Below, one piece after another: positions 34,785 through 46,887 of a stretch of 64,000 nucleotides of DNA. Each line of letters starts with the position of its first letter. Within the stretch, counting starts at the first letter, position 1. Under the pieces are notes generated by a model that searched no databases, was not told the origin of the DNA, and was given only the letters and a program-made list of their open reading frames with translations. The position numbers and the translations under genes are program-made. This DNA comes from Tanypteryx hageni (taxonomy: Eukaryota; Arthropoda; Insecta; Odonata; Petaluridae). The DNA is taken from positions 24,913,624 through 24,977,623 of the forward strand of contig CM054112.1 in the NCBI GenBank assembly GCA_028673005.1, in the 5' to 3' direction.

Positions 34785-36187
34785 TCATAGGTAGTCTGCC
34801 CGTAGACAGGGCCGTGATTATTCATGGTTAAACCTGGTTCTCCATGCACTCCTATTTTCCGCTGTCCTCTTCATATCTTAATAACTCTCTTTCCCTTTCA
34901 AATCGTCCATCAGCTGAAACCTTTTCCTACCTCTTTCCCTTTTTCCATCTAGTTTTCCTTCTGAAACTTCTTTAAACATACTCTCTCTCCTCAGGTAATG
35001 TCCAACCCAGTTTGTCTTCCTCTTTCTAATAGTCTGTATAATCATTCGCTTCTCTCCTACTCTTCGTAGCACTTCTTCATTTTTCATCATATCTGTCCAT
35101 TTTATCTTCAGCATTCTCCTCCAAGTCCACGTTTCAAAGCTTTCCAAGTATTTGATGTCATTTTTCCTTATCGTCCATGTTTCTGCCCCGTACAAAGCTA
35201 TACTCCATACATAGCATTTTATGAACTTCTTGCGGATATCTTCCCTCATATTCCCCATAAGTAGATGTTTCTTTCTTCTGAAAGTTGCTTTTGCTTTTCC
35301 TATTCTAGTCCTGATCTCATCCGTTCATTTTGCTTCTCTTGATATGATGCTTCCAAGGTATTTATAGTCTGAAACTTGTTCTAAGGCTTTCCTCCAATAC
35401 TTATGATCAGATTCTCTTCTTTGCCCGATATTCGAATGAACTTGGATTTTTCTCTATTTATTTCCATACTGTATTTTCTACCTGTTATTACTAGTCTATT
35501 TATAATTTTCTGCAGTTCCTCTTCCTTTCTTGCTACAACTACTTTATCATCCGCGTATTTTACTGTTCTTATAATCCTTCCTCCAGTATTGAAATATCCT
35601 GTGCCTTCTAACACTTTTTGCTTTCGACTTTCTCCATATATATTGAATAGGGTCGGCGATAGGCAGCAGCCATCTTACTTCTCTACCGATATTTACTCCG
35701 CAGGTGTCCGCATTCTCCAATCTGGCCATTACAACTTGATTCAAATATAGATTTATGATCAGTCTCCTGTCTTTTCAGTCTACATCTATATCCTTTAATA
35801 TCTTCATCAACATTGCCCAATTTTTTCTATCAAAGGCCTTCTGCCAGTCTACGAAACATACACAGATATCTTGACTGTATTCTATATTCTGATGTGATTC
35901 TAACTACCCCTATAGCATCTCTCGTTCCTCGTCCTTTTCTGAAACCGAATTGATCTTCCTCTAGCATTTTTTCTGCCTTTTTCTCCAGCCTTTTATTAAG
36001 AATCCTCGTGATGATCTTCGAAGTGTGCGACAGAACGCTTATCGTTCTGTAGTCTTTACACTGCGTTGCTTTTGGCTTCTTCTTTAGAGTGATCATTGTT
36101 ACTTCTACGAAATCCCGAGACCACTCTACCGTGTCGTAAATCTTATTAATTAATTTCGTGATCGCTTTTAGTCTTTCTGATCCCATG
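34785..36187 (-). mobile_element. RTE-like LINE, degenerate, with (ATG)n-type 3' tail
   Basis: On the minus strand: RT start 35830-36186 (MITLKKKPKATQCKDYRTIS, EDQFGFRKGRGTRDAI), then CFVDWQKAFDRKNW, then GCCLSPTLFNIYGES in another frame, then KYADDKVVVARKEEELQKII (35381-35614), and a tail at 34878-35258 (ALYGAETWTIRKNDIKYLES, WTWRRML, KTNWVGHYLRRE). The YGAETWT...WGH-x-LRR tail is the hallmark of a very common insect RTE-like/BovB-like LINE group. The 3' end reads GCAGACTACCTATGATGATG, a short tandem tail typical of RTE elements. The clade is assigned from memory. Several frameshifts; no endonuclease; inactive. Confidence 0.8.
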
Positions 36188-36282
36188 ACTTGTATGCTAT
36201 ATAATATACTATATATATATACGTATACTATATAATCATCAACCTATTAATAAAAGCCTTAATCTCTTGGTTGGTTGGTTGT

Positions 36283-36800
36283 AGCATTTCTAGACGTATA
36301 ATAATATTTTACTAGTTGTTTAAATTTAAATAATTTTTAACGGCCGCTGCAATTCATATATGGTAAAATTGAAATGTTTATTTGTGCAAATTTACTATAC
36401 TGTGAATAATTTGAAAAATTCAGCTTCCTAGCTCATCGCGTAGTACCTAAACAGTTATCCATTTGTTTAAACTTTAAGAAATTTTAACTGCCAAACAAAT
36501 TAAAATATCAAAATTTGTATAATCCCTATTTCGTTTTTTTTAAGAATTCTACTTATAAAAAAATTTCAACTCCGTGGTACATTCGGAAATACATAAACCA
36601 TGAAAATTTGTTTAAACAATTGCGAATTTATAGCGGCCGCATTGTCGCACTTTTTCAAGATTTTCGTTTTTGTACAAAATCCTACCTAAGAAAAAAATTT
36701 CGAATCTCCAGCTCATCTGGAAGTGCGAAAACATTATTATCCTCCTATATGTTATATATCATTATATATCGACGACTCTTACAGAGGAGGAGGATATAAC
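36283..36800 (-). mobile_element. Helitron-like copy, 3'-truncated
   Basis: A minus-oriented body lacking the hairpin/CTAG end. It starts near 'tagcatttctagacgta' and runs to the 5' module 'atatatcgacgactcttacagaggagg'. It is the left border of the 7-kb nest. Confidence 0.6.
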
Positions 36801-36805
36801 ATATA

Positions 36806-37571
36806 CTAGTAGTTGGTGCTTGCATACTGCAAGCATTTCATCTCACATTAAAAGAACATTCATTTTTCAGATAGAAATTTCAACATTACAAATAGTCTTT
36901 TAATTCTAAAGATTTCATTTCTGCAGCGATTTTCGTTTTTCCCACATGTAAGAATAATAGTTTAAAACAATCTCCAAATGTCGCAATTTTAAAAATTTTA
37001 CACTTTCTTCATTATAAGGTTCTAATGCTACACATTTTAGCCAAATTTTTAAGTTGTTGCACTTCTAGAAATAAAATAATATTTTCTAATTGTTTAAATT
37101 TAAATAATTTTTAACGGCCGCCGCAACTCAGATATGGTAAAATTGAAATGTTTATTTGCACAAATTCACTACTCTGTAAATAATTTGAAAATTTCAGCTT
37201 CCTAGCTCATCCCATAGTACCTAAACAGCTATCTATTTGTTTAAACTTTAAGAATTTTTAACTGCCAAACAAATTAAAATATCAAAATTTGTATAATCCC
37301 TATTTCGTTTTTTTACTAATCCTACCTCTAAAAAAAAATTTCAGCTCCGTGGCACATTCGAAAATACACAAACCTTGAAAATTTGTTTAAACAATCGCGA
37401 ATTTTTAGGGTCCGCATTGTTGCATTTTTTCAAGATTTTCGTTTTTTCTAGTCGGTTTTCCAATATATCCTACCTATGAAAAAAATTTCGAATCTCCAGC
37501 TCATCTGGAAGTGACTAAACATTAGTATCCTCCTGTTATCATTATATATCGACGACTCTTACAGAGGAGGA
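36806..37571 (-). mobile_element. Helitron-like element, complete-looking (766 bp)
   Basis: Read on the minus strand it begins TCCTCCTCTGTAAGAG after A and ends with the hairpin TGCTTGCAGTATGCAAGCA, 7 nt later CTAG, then T. Internal landmarks: GCGGCCGC-like sites followed by '(g)ttaaaaatt...tttaaac' repeated about every 145 bp. No coding capacity. Confidence 0.65.
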
Positions 37572-37580
37572 TATAACATA

Positions 37581-37942
37581 CTAGTAGTTGGTGCTTGCAT
37601 ACTGCAAGCATTTCATCTCACCTTGAAAAAACACTCATTTTTCCGACATATTTTATCATTACAAATATTCTTTTAATTCTAAATATTTAACCTCTGCAGC
37701 GATTTGGCTAAAATGTGTAGCATTAGTACCCCATAATGGAGAGAGTGTATAATGTTAATAATTGCAACATTTGGGGATTGTTTTAAACTATTATTTTAAC
37801 ATGTGGGAAAAACAAAAATCGCTGCGACGTTGAAATCTTTAGAATTAAAAGAATATTTGTAATAATGAAATGTCTGTCTGAAAAATGAATGTTTTTTCAA
37901 GGTGATATGAAATGCTTGCAGTATGCAAGCACCAACTACTAG
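37581..37942. mobile_element. Short foldback made of two Helitron-like 3' ends
   Basis: 362 bp with CTAG plus hairpin at both ends facing outward and only the 3'-proximal ~180 bp of the family on each side, meeting near 37705. It looks like a small TIR element but is composed of two family ends. Confidence 0.65.
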
Positions 37943-37951
37943 TATGTTATA

Positions 37952-38724
37952 TCCTCCTCCTCTGTAAGAGTCGTCGATATATAATGATATATAACAGGAG
38001 GATACTAATGTTTAGGCACTTCCAGATGAGCTGGAGATTCAAAATTTTTTTCATCGGTAGAATTTTGTGCAAAACCGACTAGAAAAAACGAACATCTTTA
38101 AAAAGTGTAACAATGCGGCCGCTAAAAATTCGCAATTGTTTAAACAATTTTTCAAGGTTTATGTATTTCCGAATGTGCCACGGAGTTGAAATTTTTTTAT
38201 AAGTAGAATTCTTAAAAAAAACGAAATAGGGATTATACAAATTTTGATATTTTAATTTGTTTGGCAGTTAAAATTTCTTAAAGTTTAAACAAATGGATAA
38301 CTGTTTAGGTACTACGCGATGAGCTAGGAAGCTGAATTTTTCAAATTATTTACAGTATAGTAAATTTGCACAAATAAACATTTCAATTTTACCATATATG
38401 AATTGCAGCGGCCGTTAAAAATTATTTAAATTTAAACAATTAGAAAAATATTATTTCACTTCTAGAAGTGCTACAATTTTAAAATCTGGCGGAAATGTGT
38501 AGCATTAGTACCCCATAATGGAGAAAGTGTAAAATTTTTAAAATTGCACCATTTGGGGATTTTTTAAAACTATTATTTTTACATGTGGGAAAAACGAAAA
38601 TCGCTGTGGAGGTGAAATCTTTAGAAATAAAAACATATTTTAAATCATGAAATATCTGTCTGAGAAATGAATGCTTTTTCAAGGTGAGATGATATGCTTG
38701 CAGAATGCAAGCACCAACTACTAG
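37952..38724 (+). mobile_element. Helitron-like element, best complete copy (773 bp)
   Basis: Preceded by A. It starts TCCTCCTCCTCTGTAAGAG, contains 'aacaggaggatac' (pairing with the start), three ~145-bp internal units, the hairpin TGCTTGCAGAATGCAAGCA, and ends CTAG followed by T. An A|TC...CTAG|T insertion is exactly what canonical Helitrons show. No Rep/helicase is present, so movement would depend on another element. Confidence 0.7.
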
Positions 38725-39708
38725 TATGTTATGTATCATTATATATCGACGACTCTTACAGAGGAGGAGGATATAACATATAGGAGGATACTAATGTCCT
38801 GCCCAAACTACATAAGCTAGAGAGCTGAAAGTTTTAGTTTTTGTAGATATTTTAAAGAAACCCACAGATAAAATGAGACTTCTTACCTAAGTAACATGAG
38901 TTCGACTCCAGAAATTCCTAAAGTTGCGTTTTTTCCTCTAAGAAAAGCATTGCGCAATTTCTGTAAATTAATTATGGGCACTTGCCGGAAAGCTAGAATG
39001 ATGAAATTTTCAGTGTTGCTAGATAGCCGCATTATCTATTAAGAATTATTGACACTTTTGCTCACAGTGTCCCGGGTTCGACTCCAGAGACCCCGGAATA
39101 TCTCCCATAAGTTAGCATGGGAAAACGCAAACCAGTGTGTAGACCTATCTAATAAGTTTAGGAAGCTGAAATTTTGCAAGATTATAGAACTTTTCTCATA
39201 ACCAACTTAAAAAATCGAAAATTTTAAAATTGTAAATTTTAGGGGTTATTTTAACCCCATTTGAACATTAAAGTTTAATAATTTTTAGGTACTATGGGAT
39301 GACCTAGGAAACTGCAATTTCTAAATTATTTACAGAACAGTGCATTTGCACAAATAAACATTTCAATCTCTCCATATATATATATTGACATTAATTCTAA
39401 TAGATATTGGGGCCATCTAAAAACACTGAGAATTTCATTTTTCTAGCTTATCGGCAAGTGCCCATAATTAATTTACAAAAATGGCGCAATGCTTTTCTTA
39501 TGGGAAAAACGCAACTTTCGGAATTTCTGGAGTCGAACTCATGTCACTTAGGTAAGAAGTATCATTTTATCTGAAGGTTTCTTCATCATATCTACAAAAA
39601 CTAAAACTTTCAGCTCTCGAGCTCTTGTAGTTTGGGCTGGACATTAGTATCCTCCTGTTATATGTTATATATATCCTCCTCTGTAAGAAACGTCGATATA
39701 TAATGATA
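38725..39708. mobile_element. Long-variant Helitron-like copies, plus then minus
   Basis: 38729-38772 is a minus-oriented 5' module. About 38785-39380 is a plus-oriented long variant (with 'cccgggttcgactccag' near 39072). 39385-39655 is the same variant in minus orientation, followed by a plus-oriented 5' module (39673-39707). Confidence 0.55.
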
Positions 39709-40470
39709 CTAGTAGTTGGTGCTTGCATACTGCAAGCATTTCATCTCACATTAAAAGAACATTCATTTTTCAGACAGAAATTTCAACATTACAAATAGTC
39801 TTTTAATTCTAAATATTTCATTTCTGCAGCGATTTTCGTTTTTCCCAAATGTAAGAATAATAGTTTAAAACAATCTCCAAATGTCGTAATTTTAAAAATT
39901 ATACACTTTCTTCATTATAAGATTCTAATGCTACACATTTTAGCCAAATTTTAAAGTTGTAGCCCTTCTAGAAATAAAATAATATTTTTCTAATTGTTTA
40001 AATTTAAATAATTTTTAACGGCCGCCGCAATTCATATATGGTAAAATTGAAATGTTTATTTGTGCAAATTTACTATACTGTAAATAATTGAATCCCATAG
40101 TACCTAAACAGCTATCTATTTGTTTAAAATTTAAGAATTTTTAACTGCCAAACAAATTAAAATATCAAAATTTGTGTAATCCCTATTTAGTTTTTTTAAG
40201 AATTCTACTTATTATAAAAATTTCAACTCCGTGGCACATTCGGAAATATATAAATCTCGAAAATTTGTTTAAACAATTGCGAATTTTTAGCGGCCGCATT
40301 GTTGCACTTTTTAAAGATTTTCGTTTTTTCTAGTTGGTTTTGCACAAGATCTTACCTATGAAAAAAATTTCGAATCTCCAGCTTATCTGGAAGTGCCTAA
40401 ACATTAGTATCCTCCTGTTATTTTATGTTATATCCTCCTCCTCTGTAAGAGTCGTCGATATATAATGATA
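39709..40470 (-). mobile_element. Helitron-like copy with inverted 5' module
   Basis: Starts with CTAG and the hairpin on the left. The body runs to about 40421 ('cctcctgttat'), but the terminal TCCTCC...ATGAT module (about 40433-40469) lies in the opposite orientation from that in 36806-37571. It has an internal ~25-bp deletion near 40088. Confidence 0.6.
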
Positions 40471-41250
40471 CTAGTAGTTGGTGCTTGCATACTGCAAGCC
40501 TTTCATCTCAACATAAAAATATATTCATTATTCATATTTCATCATTACACATATATTTTTAATTCTAAATATTTCACATCCGTAGCGATTTTCGTTTTTC
40601 CCTCATGTACAAATAATAGTTTTAAACAATCTCCAAATGTTGCAATTTTAAACATTTTACACTTTCTTCATTATGGGGTACTGATGCTACACATTTTAGC
40701 TAAATTTTAAAATTGTAGCACTCCTAGAAGTAAAATAATATTTTTCTAATTGTTTAAATTTAAATAATTTTTAACGGCCGCCGCATATCATATGTGATAA
40801 AATTGAAATGTTTATTTATGCAAATTTACTACTCTGTAAATAATTTGAAAATTTCAGCTTCCTAACTCATCCCGTAGTCCCTAAACAGTTATCTATTTGT
40901 TTAAACTTTAAGAATTTTTAACTGCCAAACAAATTAAAATGTCAAAATTTGTATAATCTCTATTTCGTTTTTTTAAGTTTTCTACTTATAAAAAAATTTT
41001 TAACTCCGTGGCACATTCGGAAATATATAAACCTTGAAAATTTGTTTAAACAATTGCGAATTTATAGCGGCCGCATTGTTGCACTTTTTAAAGATTTTCG
41101 CTTTTTCTAGTCGGTTTTGCACAAAATTCTACCTATGAAAAAAATTTCGAATCTCCAGCTTATCTGGAAGTGCCTAAACATTGGTATCCTCCTGTTATAT
41201 GTTATATGTTATCTCCTCCTCCTCTGTAAGAGTCGTCGATAAATAATGAT
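40471..41250 (-). mobile_element. Helitron-like copy with inverted 5' module
   Basis: CTAG at 40471, hairpin with one altered base ('gcaagcc'), body to about 41203, and the 5' module at 41214-41250 again in plus orientation. Confidence 0.6.
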
Positions 41251-41655
41251 AGGTTAAACTCTAAATAACTTGAATATTTCAGCTTACTAGCTTATCCCGT
41301 AATATATAAACAGTTATCTATTTGTTTAAATTTTAAAATTTTTTAAAATACCAAATTTAAAATTCAAAATTTCTATAATCGCTATTTCGGTTTTTGACAA
41401 ATCCTACCTGTAAAAAAAATTCCAGCTCCGTAGCCCATGCGGAAATACATAAACCTTGAAAATTTGTTTATACAATTGCGAATTTATAACGGCCGCATTG
41501 TTAAACTTCTTCATGATTTTCGGTTTTTCTAGTCGGTTTTGCACAAAATCCTACCTATGAAAAAATTTCGAATCTCCAGCACATCTGGAAGTTCCTAAAT
41601 ATTAGTATCCTCCTATATGTTATCATTATATATCGACGTTTCATACAGAGGAGGA
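41251..41655 (-). mobile_element. Helitron-like copy, 3'-truncated
   Basis: The body begins mid-element ('aactctaaataacttgaat') and ends with a normally oriented 5' module ('atatatcgacgtttcatacagaggagga'). Confidence 0.55.
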
Positions 41656-41664
41656 TATAACATA

Positions 41665-42417
41665 CTAGTAGTTGGTGCTTTCATTCTGCAAGCATATCAT
41701 CTCAACATAAAAAACATTCCTTTTTAATATTTCATTTTTACAAATATTTTTTTAATTTTCGTTTTTCCCTTATGTAAAAATAATAGATTAAAACAATCCA
41801 AAAACTTTGCAATTTTACGAATTTTATACTTTTTCCATTATGGGGTACTAATGCTACACATTTCTGCCAATTTTTAAAGTTGTAGTACTTCTAGAAGTAA
41901 AATAATATTTTTTCAATTGTTTAAATTTTAAACATTTTTAACGGCCGCCGCAATATGTTTATGGAGAGATTCAAATGTTAATTTGTGCAAATGCACTACT
42001 CTGTACATAACTTGAAAAATTCAGCACCCTAGCTCATCCCGTAATTTCTAAACAGTTATCTATTTGTTTAAACTTTAAGAATTTCTAACTGCCAAACAAA
42101 TTAAAATATCAAAATTTGTATAATCCCTATTTCGTTTTTTTTTACAATTCATATCTCTAAAAAAATTTCAGCTCCGTAGAACATTCGGAAATACATAAAC
42201 TTTGAAATTTTGTTTAAACAATTGCGAATTTTTAGCGGCCGCATTGTTGAACTTTTTCAAGATTTTCGTTTTTATAGTCCGTTTTGCACAAAATCCTACC
42301 TAAGAAAAAAAATGTCGAATCTCCAGCTCATCTCGAAGTGCTAAAACATTAGTATCCTACTATATGTTATATTCTCCTCCTCCTCTGTAAGAAACGTCGA
42401 TATATAATGATAACATA
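41665..42417 (-). mobile_element. Helitron-like copy with decayed hairpin and inverted module
   Basis: CTAG at 41665. The hairpin is degraded to TGCTTTCATTCTGCAAGCA. The body reaches about 42367, then a plus-oriented module (42374-42412). One of the more diverged copies. Confidence 0.55.
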
Positions 42418-43280
42418 TATTTTGTGCAAAACCGACTAGAAAAAACGTAAATCTTGAAAAAGTGCAATAATGCGGCCGCTAAAAAGTCGCAATTGTTTAA
42501 AGAAATTTTCAAGGATTATGTATTTCCGAATGTGCTATGGAACTGAAATTATTTTTAGGTTTAGGATTTGTAAGAAAACGAAATAGGGATTATAGAAATT
42601 TTGATATTTTAGTTTGTTTTGTCGTTAAAAATTCTTAAAATTTAAACAAATAGAAATCAAGTGTTCAAGGTTTATTTATTTCCGAATGTGCTACTGTTAG
42701 CTGAATTTTTTTTATTCTGTAGAATTTGTAAAATAAGGAAATAGATTTTACAAATTTTGATATTTTAATTTGTGTGGCAGTTAAAAATTCTTAAAGTTTA
42801 AGCAAATAGTTAAATTTTTAGATACTACGGGGTGAGATAGGGAGCTGAAATTTAAATGTTATTTAGAGATTAGTATATACAAACGAATAAATATTTCAGT
42901 GTATCCATGAAATTGTTATTGCGGTCGATAAAATTAATTAATTTTAAACAATTGGATAAATGTTATTTCACTTCTAATTGTGCTATAAATTTAAATTCGG
43001 AAATACATAAACCATGAAAATTATTTTAAACAATTGCGAATTTTTAGCGGCCGCATTGTTGCACTTTTTCAAGATTTTCGTTTTTTCTAGTCGGTTTTGC
43101 ACAAACTCCTACCTAAGAAAAAAATTCGAATCTCCAGCTCAACTGGAGGTGCCTAAACATTATTATCCTCCTATATGTTATATCCTCCTCCTCCTCTGTA
43201 AGGAGCGTCTATATATAATGTTATGTTATATCCTCCTCAATAAGGAACGTCTATATATAATGATATATTTATATTACTGT
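42418..43280. mobile_element. Chimeric Helitron-like tail of the nest
   Basis: 42418-42995 is a plus-oriented partial copy with one internal unit duplicated. About 42996-43169 is a minus piece. Two tandem 5' modules follow (43184-43225 and 43235-43265, 'tcctcctc..taagga.cgtctatatataatg'). This is the right border of the nest. Confidence 0.5.
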
Positions 43281-43299
43281 AAGAGGTATCAGTTTTATC

Positions 43300-44310
43300 G
43301 AGATGAATCAGCAGTTGACCCCTTTCTTCACCATCAGGGCGTATACTATAGTAATCACTATCAGAACCTTATTGTGGCTATTGGAGATCCCTAAGATAAG
43401 TACTTTTCCAATTTTTTTGTTTTCGGTTTTTGAAATTTTTCAGCCACAAGACGAGTTCGATAGTTCTCTGGCGAATCAAATCATATAATACTTAAATGTT
43501 TAAATTTCTATTGAGATGATCATGATTATTCATTATGCATTGGCAGCATCAGCATGCTAAAATATCGAATATTGAATGGTTTTTTAAAATTCCTCCTAAC
43601 CTGCTTCGAAACACTGAATCGTTAAAATAATATTATCCGAAAATTAATTGCGAAACTGTTTAAGAAGACCTGAATTCCCTAACCGCTTTCGATCCCTATT
43701 GAAAGTTTCGTAAAAAAGGTTTCTCGCCGTAGGATTGATGAACGGACCCATTATGAAACGCAAATGCGGGGTCGGACTCAATTCGTCGCGGCACCGTCGG
43801 AATCTAATAAGGGAGAGTGCACTTTTTGACCACAGCGCGGCGGTAGCTTATGGAATGGGTGGGATCGAGAGGTCGCGACGGGGGCAGTAACAGCTCTTCC
43901 CACCGCCTGCTTCCTCCGTTTCCTTTCTTCCCTGCCCCCTCTTCCCCCACTTTCCCTCCTATGGACTCAAGCGATTGGAGAGCTCTCTAGGAGGGCGGGA
44001 GTCGGCGAGAGAGGGTATAGTGATTGATTCGATTTTGATTGTTGCGCGAGGTGGGTAGAGGGTGGTGTCCGGAAGGTGTCGGGTGAAGGGGTGCTCGAGG
44101 AGATATAGGAGAGCGGGAGAAGGGTGTTTGGTGCCGCGGAGGCACTCTCCGGTGGTGCAGCTGTGCCCTATTCCGATATAGGGGACGCTCGTACCTACTT
44201 GGACTCATATATCTGAAACGGCGTGTGTCTGAGGACATTTTTAACATTCTTTTCGAATTGATGGAATAATATGATCCAAAGATCCTATGCAGACAGGCAT
44301 AAGCTGTAAA
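43300..44310. other. Repeat X copy 2, then anonymous sequence
   Basis: 43340-43490 matches repeat X ('ttgtggctattggagat', 'cagccacaagacgagttcgatagtt'). The remainder includes a GC-rich, partly purine-rich stretch (43860-44190) with no supported gene. Confidence 0.45.
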
Positions 44311-44313
44311 GGT

Positions 44314-44492
44314 GGGAATAATTTTGAATCGAGAAAAAAGTCTGCTATGACCGGGAATCGAACCCGCGTTCAGAAACGAGAAAAATTGTTCTGCTACGAT
44401 AGTTCAGAGGTAGAATATCCGCCCGGCAAGTGGAAGACCCGGGTTCGATTCCCGGTCATAGCAGACTTATTTCTCGTTTCAAAATTATTCCC
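44314..44492. repeat. 55-bp inverted repeat enclosing a tRNA-like sequence
   Basis: The left arm 44314-44367 and right arm 44438-44492 are inverted copies with few mismatches ('gggaataattttgaa', 'gagaaa.aagtctgctatgac', 'cgggaatcgaacccg'). The arms include a tRNA T-arm (B box). The 72-nt tRNA-like sequence uses the right arm as its 3' half. Confidence 0.8.
44392..44463 (+). other. tRNA-like sequence, probably pseudo-tRNA
   Basis: 72 nt with an A box (TAGTTCAGAGGTAGA), a B box (GGTTCGATTCC), a 5-bp T-stem and an acceptor stem pairing at 6 of 7 positions. The anticodon stem TCCGC/GTGGA closes a loop CCGGCAA, which would place GGC at 34-36 but has C instead of the invariant U33. The body resembles tRNA-Gly or tRNA-Asp. 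U33 loss and the mismatch in the acceptor stem argue for a pseudo-tRNA or SINE head, though transcription by Pol III is possible. Confidence 0.5.
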
Positions 44493-45279
44493 ATTCTTTT
44501 CGAATGTTTGAGAAGTAAGAAGGAGATAGTACTCTAAGAAGTTTACGTTTGCTCCCTTTAAGATTAGTTATTTGGTCGAAGTATGTATGCTATGTCCATC
44601 CACGTGTCGTCAAAGGTTTTCTCATTTCAGTTGTATTTATTTCCGAGAAAAGTGAAATTGGAATTTTGTTATAAGAAAATATCGTGACTTCTTACGAGAG
44701 TTTATATTTCATCGTCTGCATTTATGTCAGGTTTTTACTAGGCTCGCTGTCCAGTGTATATTTTTGTTGAATGTATTATCCAATTTCCTTAAGGTGAATA
44801 ATACTTGGTCAATTATTGATATTTTTTGTTTGCTTGAGAATAAATGGCGTGACAAATATGTGTAGAACAAAGCATATTTACCAGAGAATATCTAATAATA
44901 TTAATTCATCCTGATATGAGATTATGAAGTGATAAAAAACAGATTACTGAGGCGCAAAAATGTCAGTTTCAAGGATATTGTTATAATATTTCTTATTTAA
45001 TTCGGCGTCGCAAAAAATGGGCTTATATTATAAATAATCAAATAAAACCTTTTTTGCATTAAAAATCTTAGCGAAACCTCAGACTTATTTTTTCAGTCGT
45101 CTTTTTTTGCTGGTTCAGCCTCCGATATAAAGCTTTTCCACGAATGGAATACAAACAACTATACCCAATTTTTTAGTGCAACTTCTCATTTTTGTTATTT
45201 TTATAAAAATTCAAGAGCAGAGTATTCTAGTTCTCCATTATTTGAAAAAATCAGTTTTCGTTTAGGGTCATCACATTTT
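44493..45279. other. AT-rich non-coding, nothing recognised
   Basis: No gene or repeat could be supported. Confidence 0.5.
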
Positions 45280-46720
45280 TTATTCCGCTTTTTCCTTCAA
45301 AATCTCGGCCGTTAATGACGTCATAATGGAGTAGCTCCTCGATCGCCTTCGCCTCTTTCGACACCTCGGTGCGTTTCTCCCCTTACCCAATACCCTCTCC
45401 ATATGGATCGTGGGAGTGAAGCGAGGGGTGTGGCTAAGAGATGGGGTTGAGCGGGAAGAAGAAGGGGTGGTGGGTGTCTGGGCTGCTCTCCCACTCCCTC
45501 TCTTCGACGGGGACAGATGGCATTTTGATGGCATAGGGTGCGCCGAGCCGAGTTTCGAATCGCCTCCCTCCGCCTCTTTTATTCCCCTCCCCCGCCTCCC
45601 TCACCCCTACTCTCCTCCACTTTTCTCCTCTTTCGCGCTGTCATTCTCTCCCTCGCTTTCCTCCTCACATCCCGTGCTCACCTCCTCCTCTGCGAGCCTA
45701 TTTCCGCTTCCTACACGACTTTCGCCAAGTGTCGAAAAATTTTCATGGCGAATAAAATGCCCGCTGTTTCTAAACTTTTTTTTGCCCTAACGTGGCGCCA
45801 AAGAAGCCGTGCTTTCGAATATTTTTCGTCCCGAGTCGGAGGTCGTTTTTTCAGCGTTAACTTTTCGCTAGAGGCGAGGATTTCAGTCCTGATTGTTCGT
45901 TGGTTGGGTTTCTGTGCAGATGTTTCTTTTTACGCTTTGTATTGACATTTTCCAACCTTTCACTGAAAATCATTATTAATATGTATATCTTATTTTAAAG
46001 TCTTCATTTCCGCAATGTAACCGTATTGTGATTTCGTGGCTTCTCTTATCTTTTTGTATGAAGTTAATGTAACAAATACGAGGAAAATTTGACCACTCAA
46101 CAGATGAGGGTACACCTAAGTAAACAACTTAAGATGCACATTGTAATGCAATATCTCGAACTTATTCCCATGGGTTTCGTAATTTTTCTATAAAATGCGG
46201 TGTAATAATTCAACATTTTTATTCCTATATTCCTATTTTTTCCAATTCGATAAGTTATCCAATGAAAAAGGTGGAAGTTGCTTTTCTTTATTTTAATTGC
46301 CTTAAGTACTTCATCGACCTCTACGCTGATGGAACTCAACCTTCAAGTTTCACCAAAAGTTTATTCAATTTGTCCTTTGGATTTCGATTAGGATTCACTG
46401 TGAGCTGAAAGAACAAATCCCGGTGCCAATTGAGGAATCATCTCGTCTTCTTGTTACGCCTTTTAAGTCCGCTGGAATCCAGGCGCATTCCATCCCTTCC
46501 GAGGTAGATGGTTGGGGGAATATAATTTATTTCACCCCAGGGGCTACCCGCCTAAGGGATCAAAACGGCCTCGCCACCGCCTTTCGTTCCCGTCCTTTTT
46601 TGGGACGCGCGTAAAACTTTTCTCTATTCCTTCTCGCACGCCTCCCCATCCTCTTTCCTTCGCCCCCCCCCTCTCCCGAAGCCTCTGTTGACTTCTCTCA
46701 CAGAAGCCTCGTTTCCGGAC
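45280..46720 (+). other. Mixed CpG-containing and pyrimidine-rich blocks
   Basis: 45540-45720 and 46620-46700 are C/T-rich on the + strand, and 45410-45480 is purine-rich. 45950-46400 is AT-rich. Frames within are compositional. Confidence 0.5.
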
Positions 46721-46887
46721 ACAAAGCGCTTGTTACTCTCACGCGCTAAGGATATGAGTTCGATATATTTGATCGGACGCTTTTGTTCTCACGTTTGAAA
46801 GAATGACTATTCGCGTCGAAGATGTTTTTGAAATTCTAGAAGTAAAACTCGGAAATAACGCTGTCTATAATTTGTTTTCAACTAGAA

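Noticed and set aside
44392..44463. Functional tRNA gene
   Set aside because: C in place of U33, acceptor mismatch and an embedded inverted copy of the T-arm favour a pseudo-tRNA.
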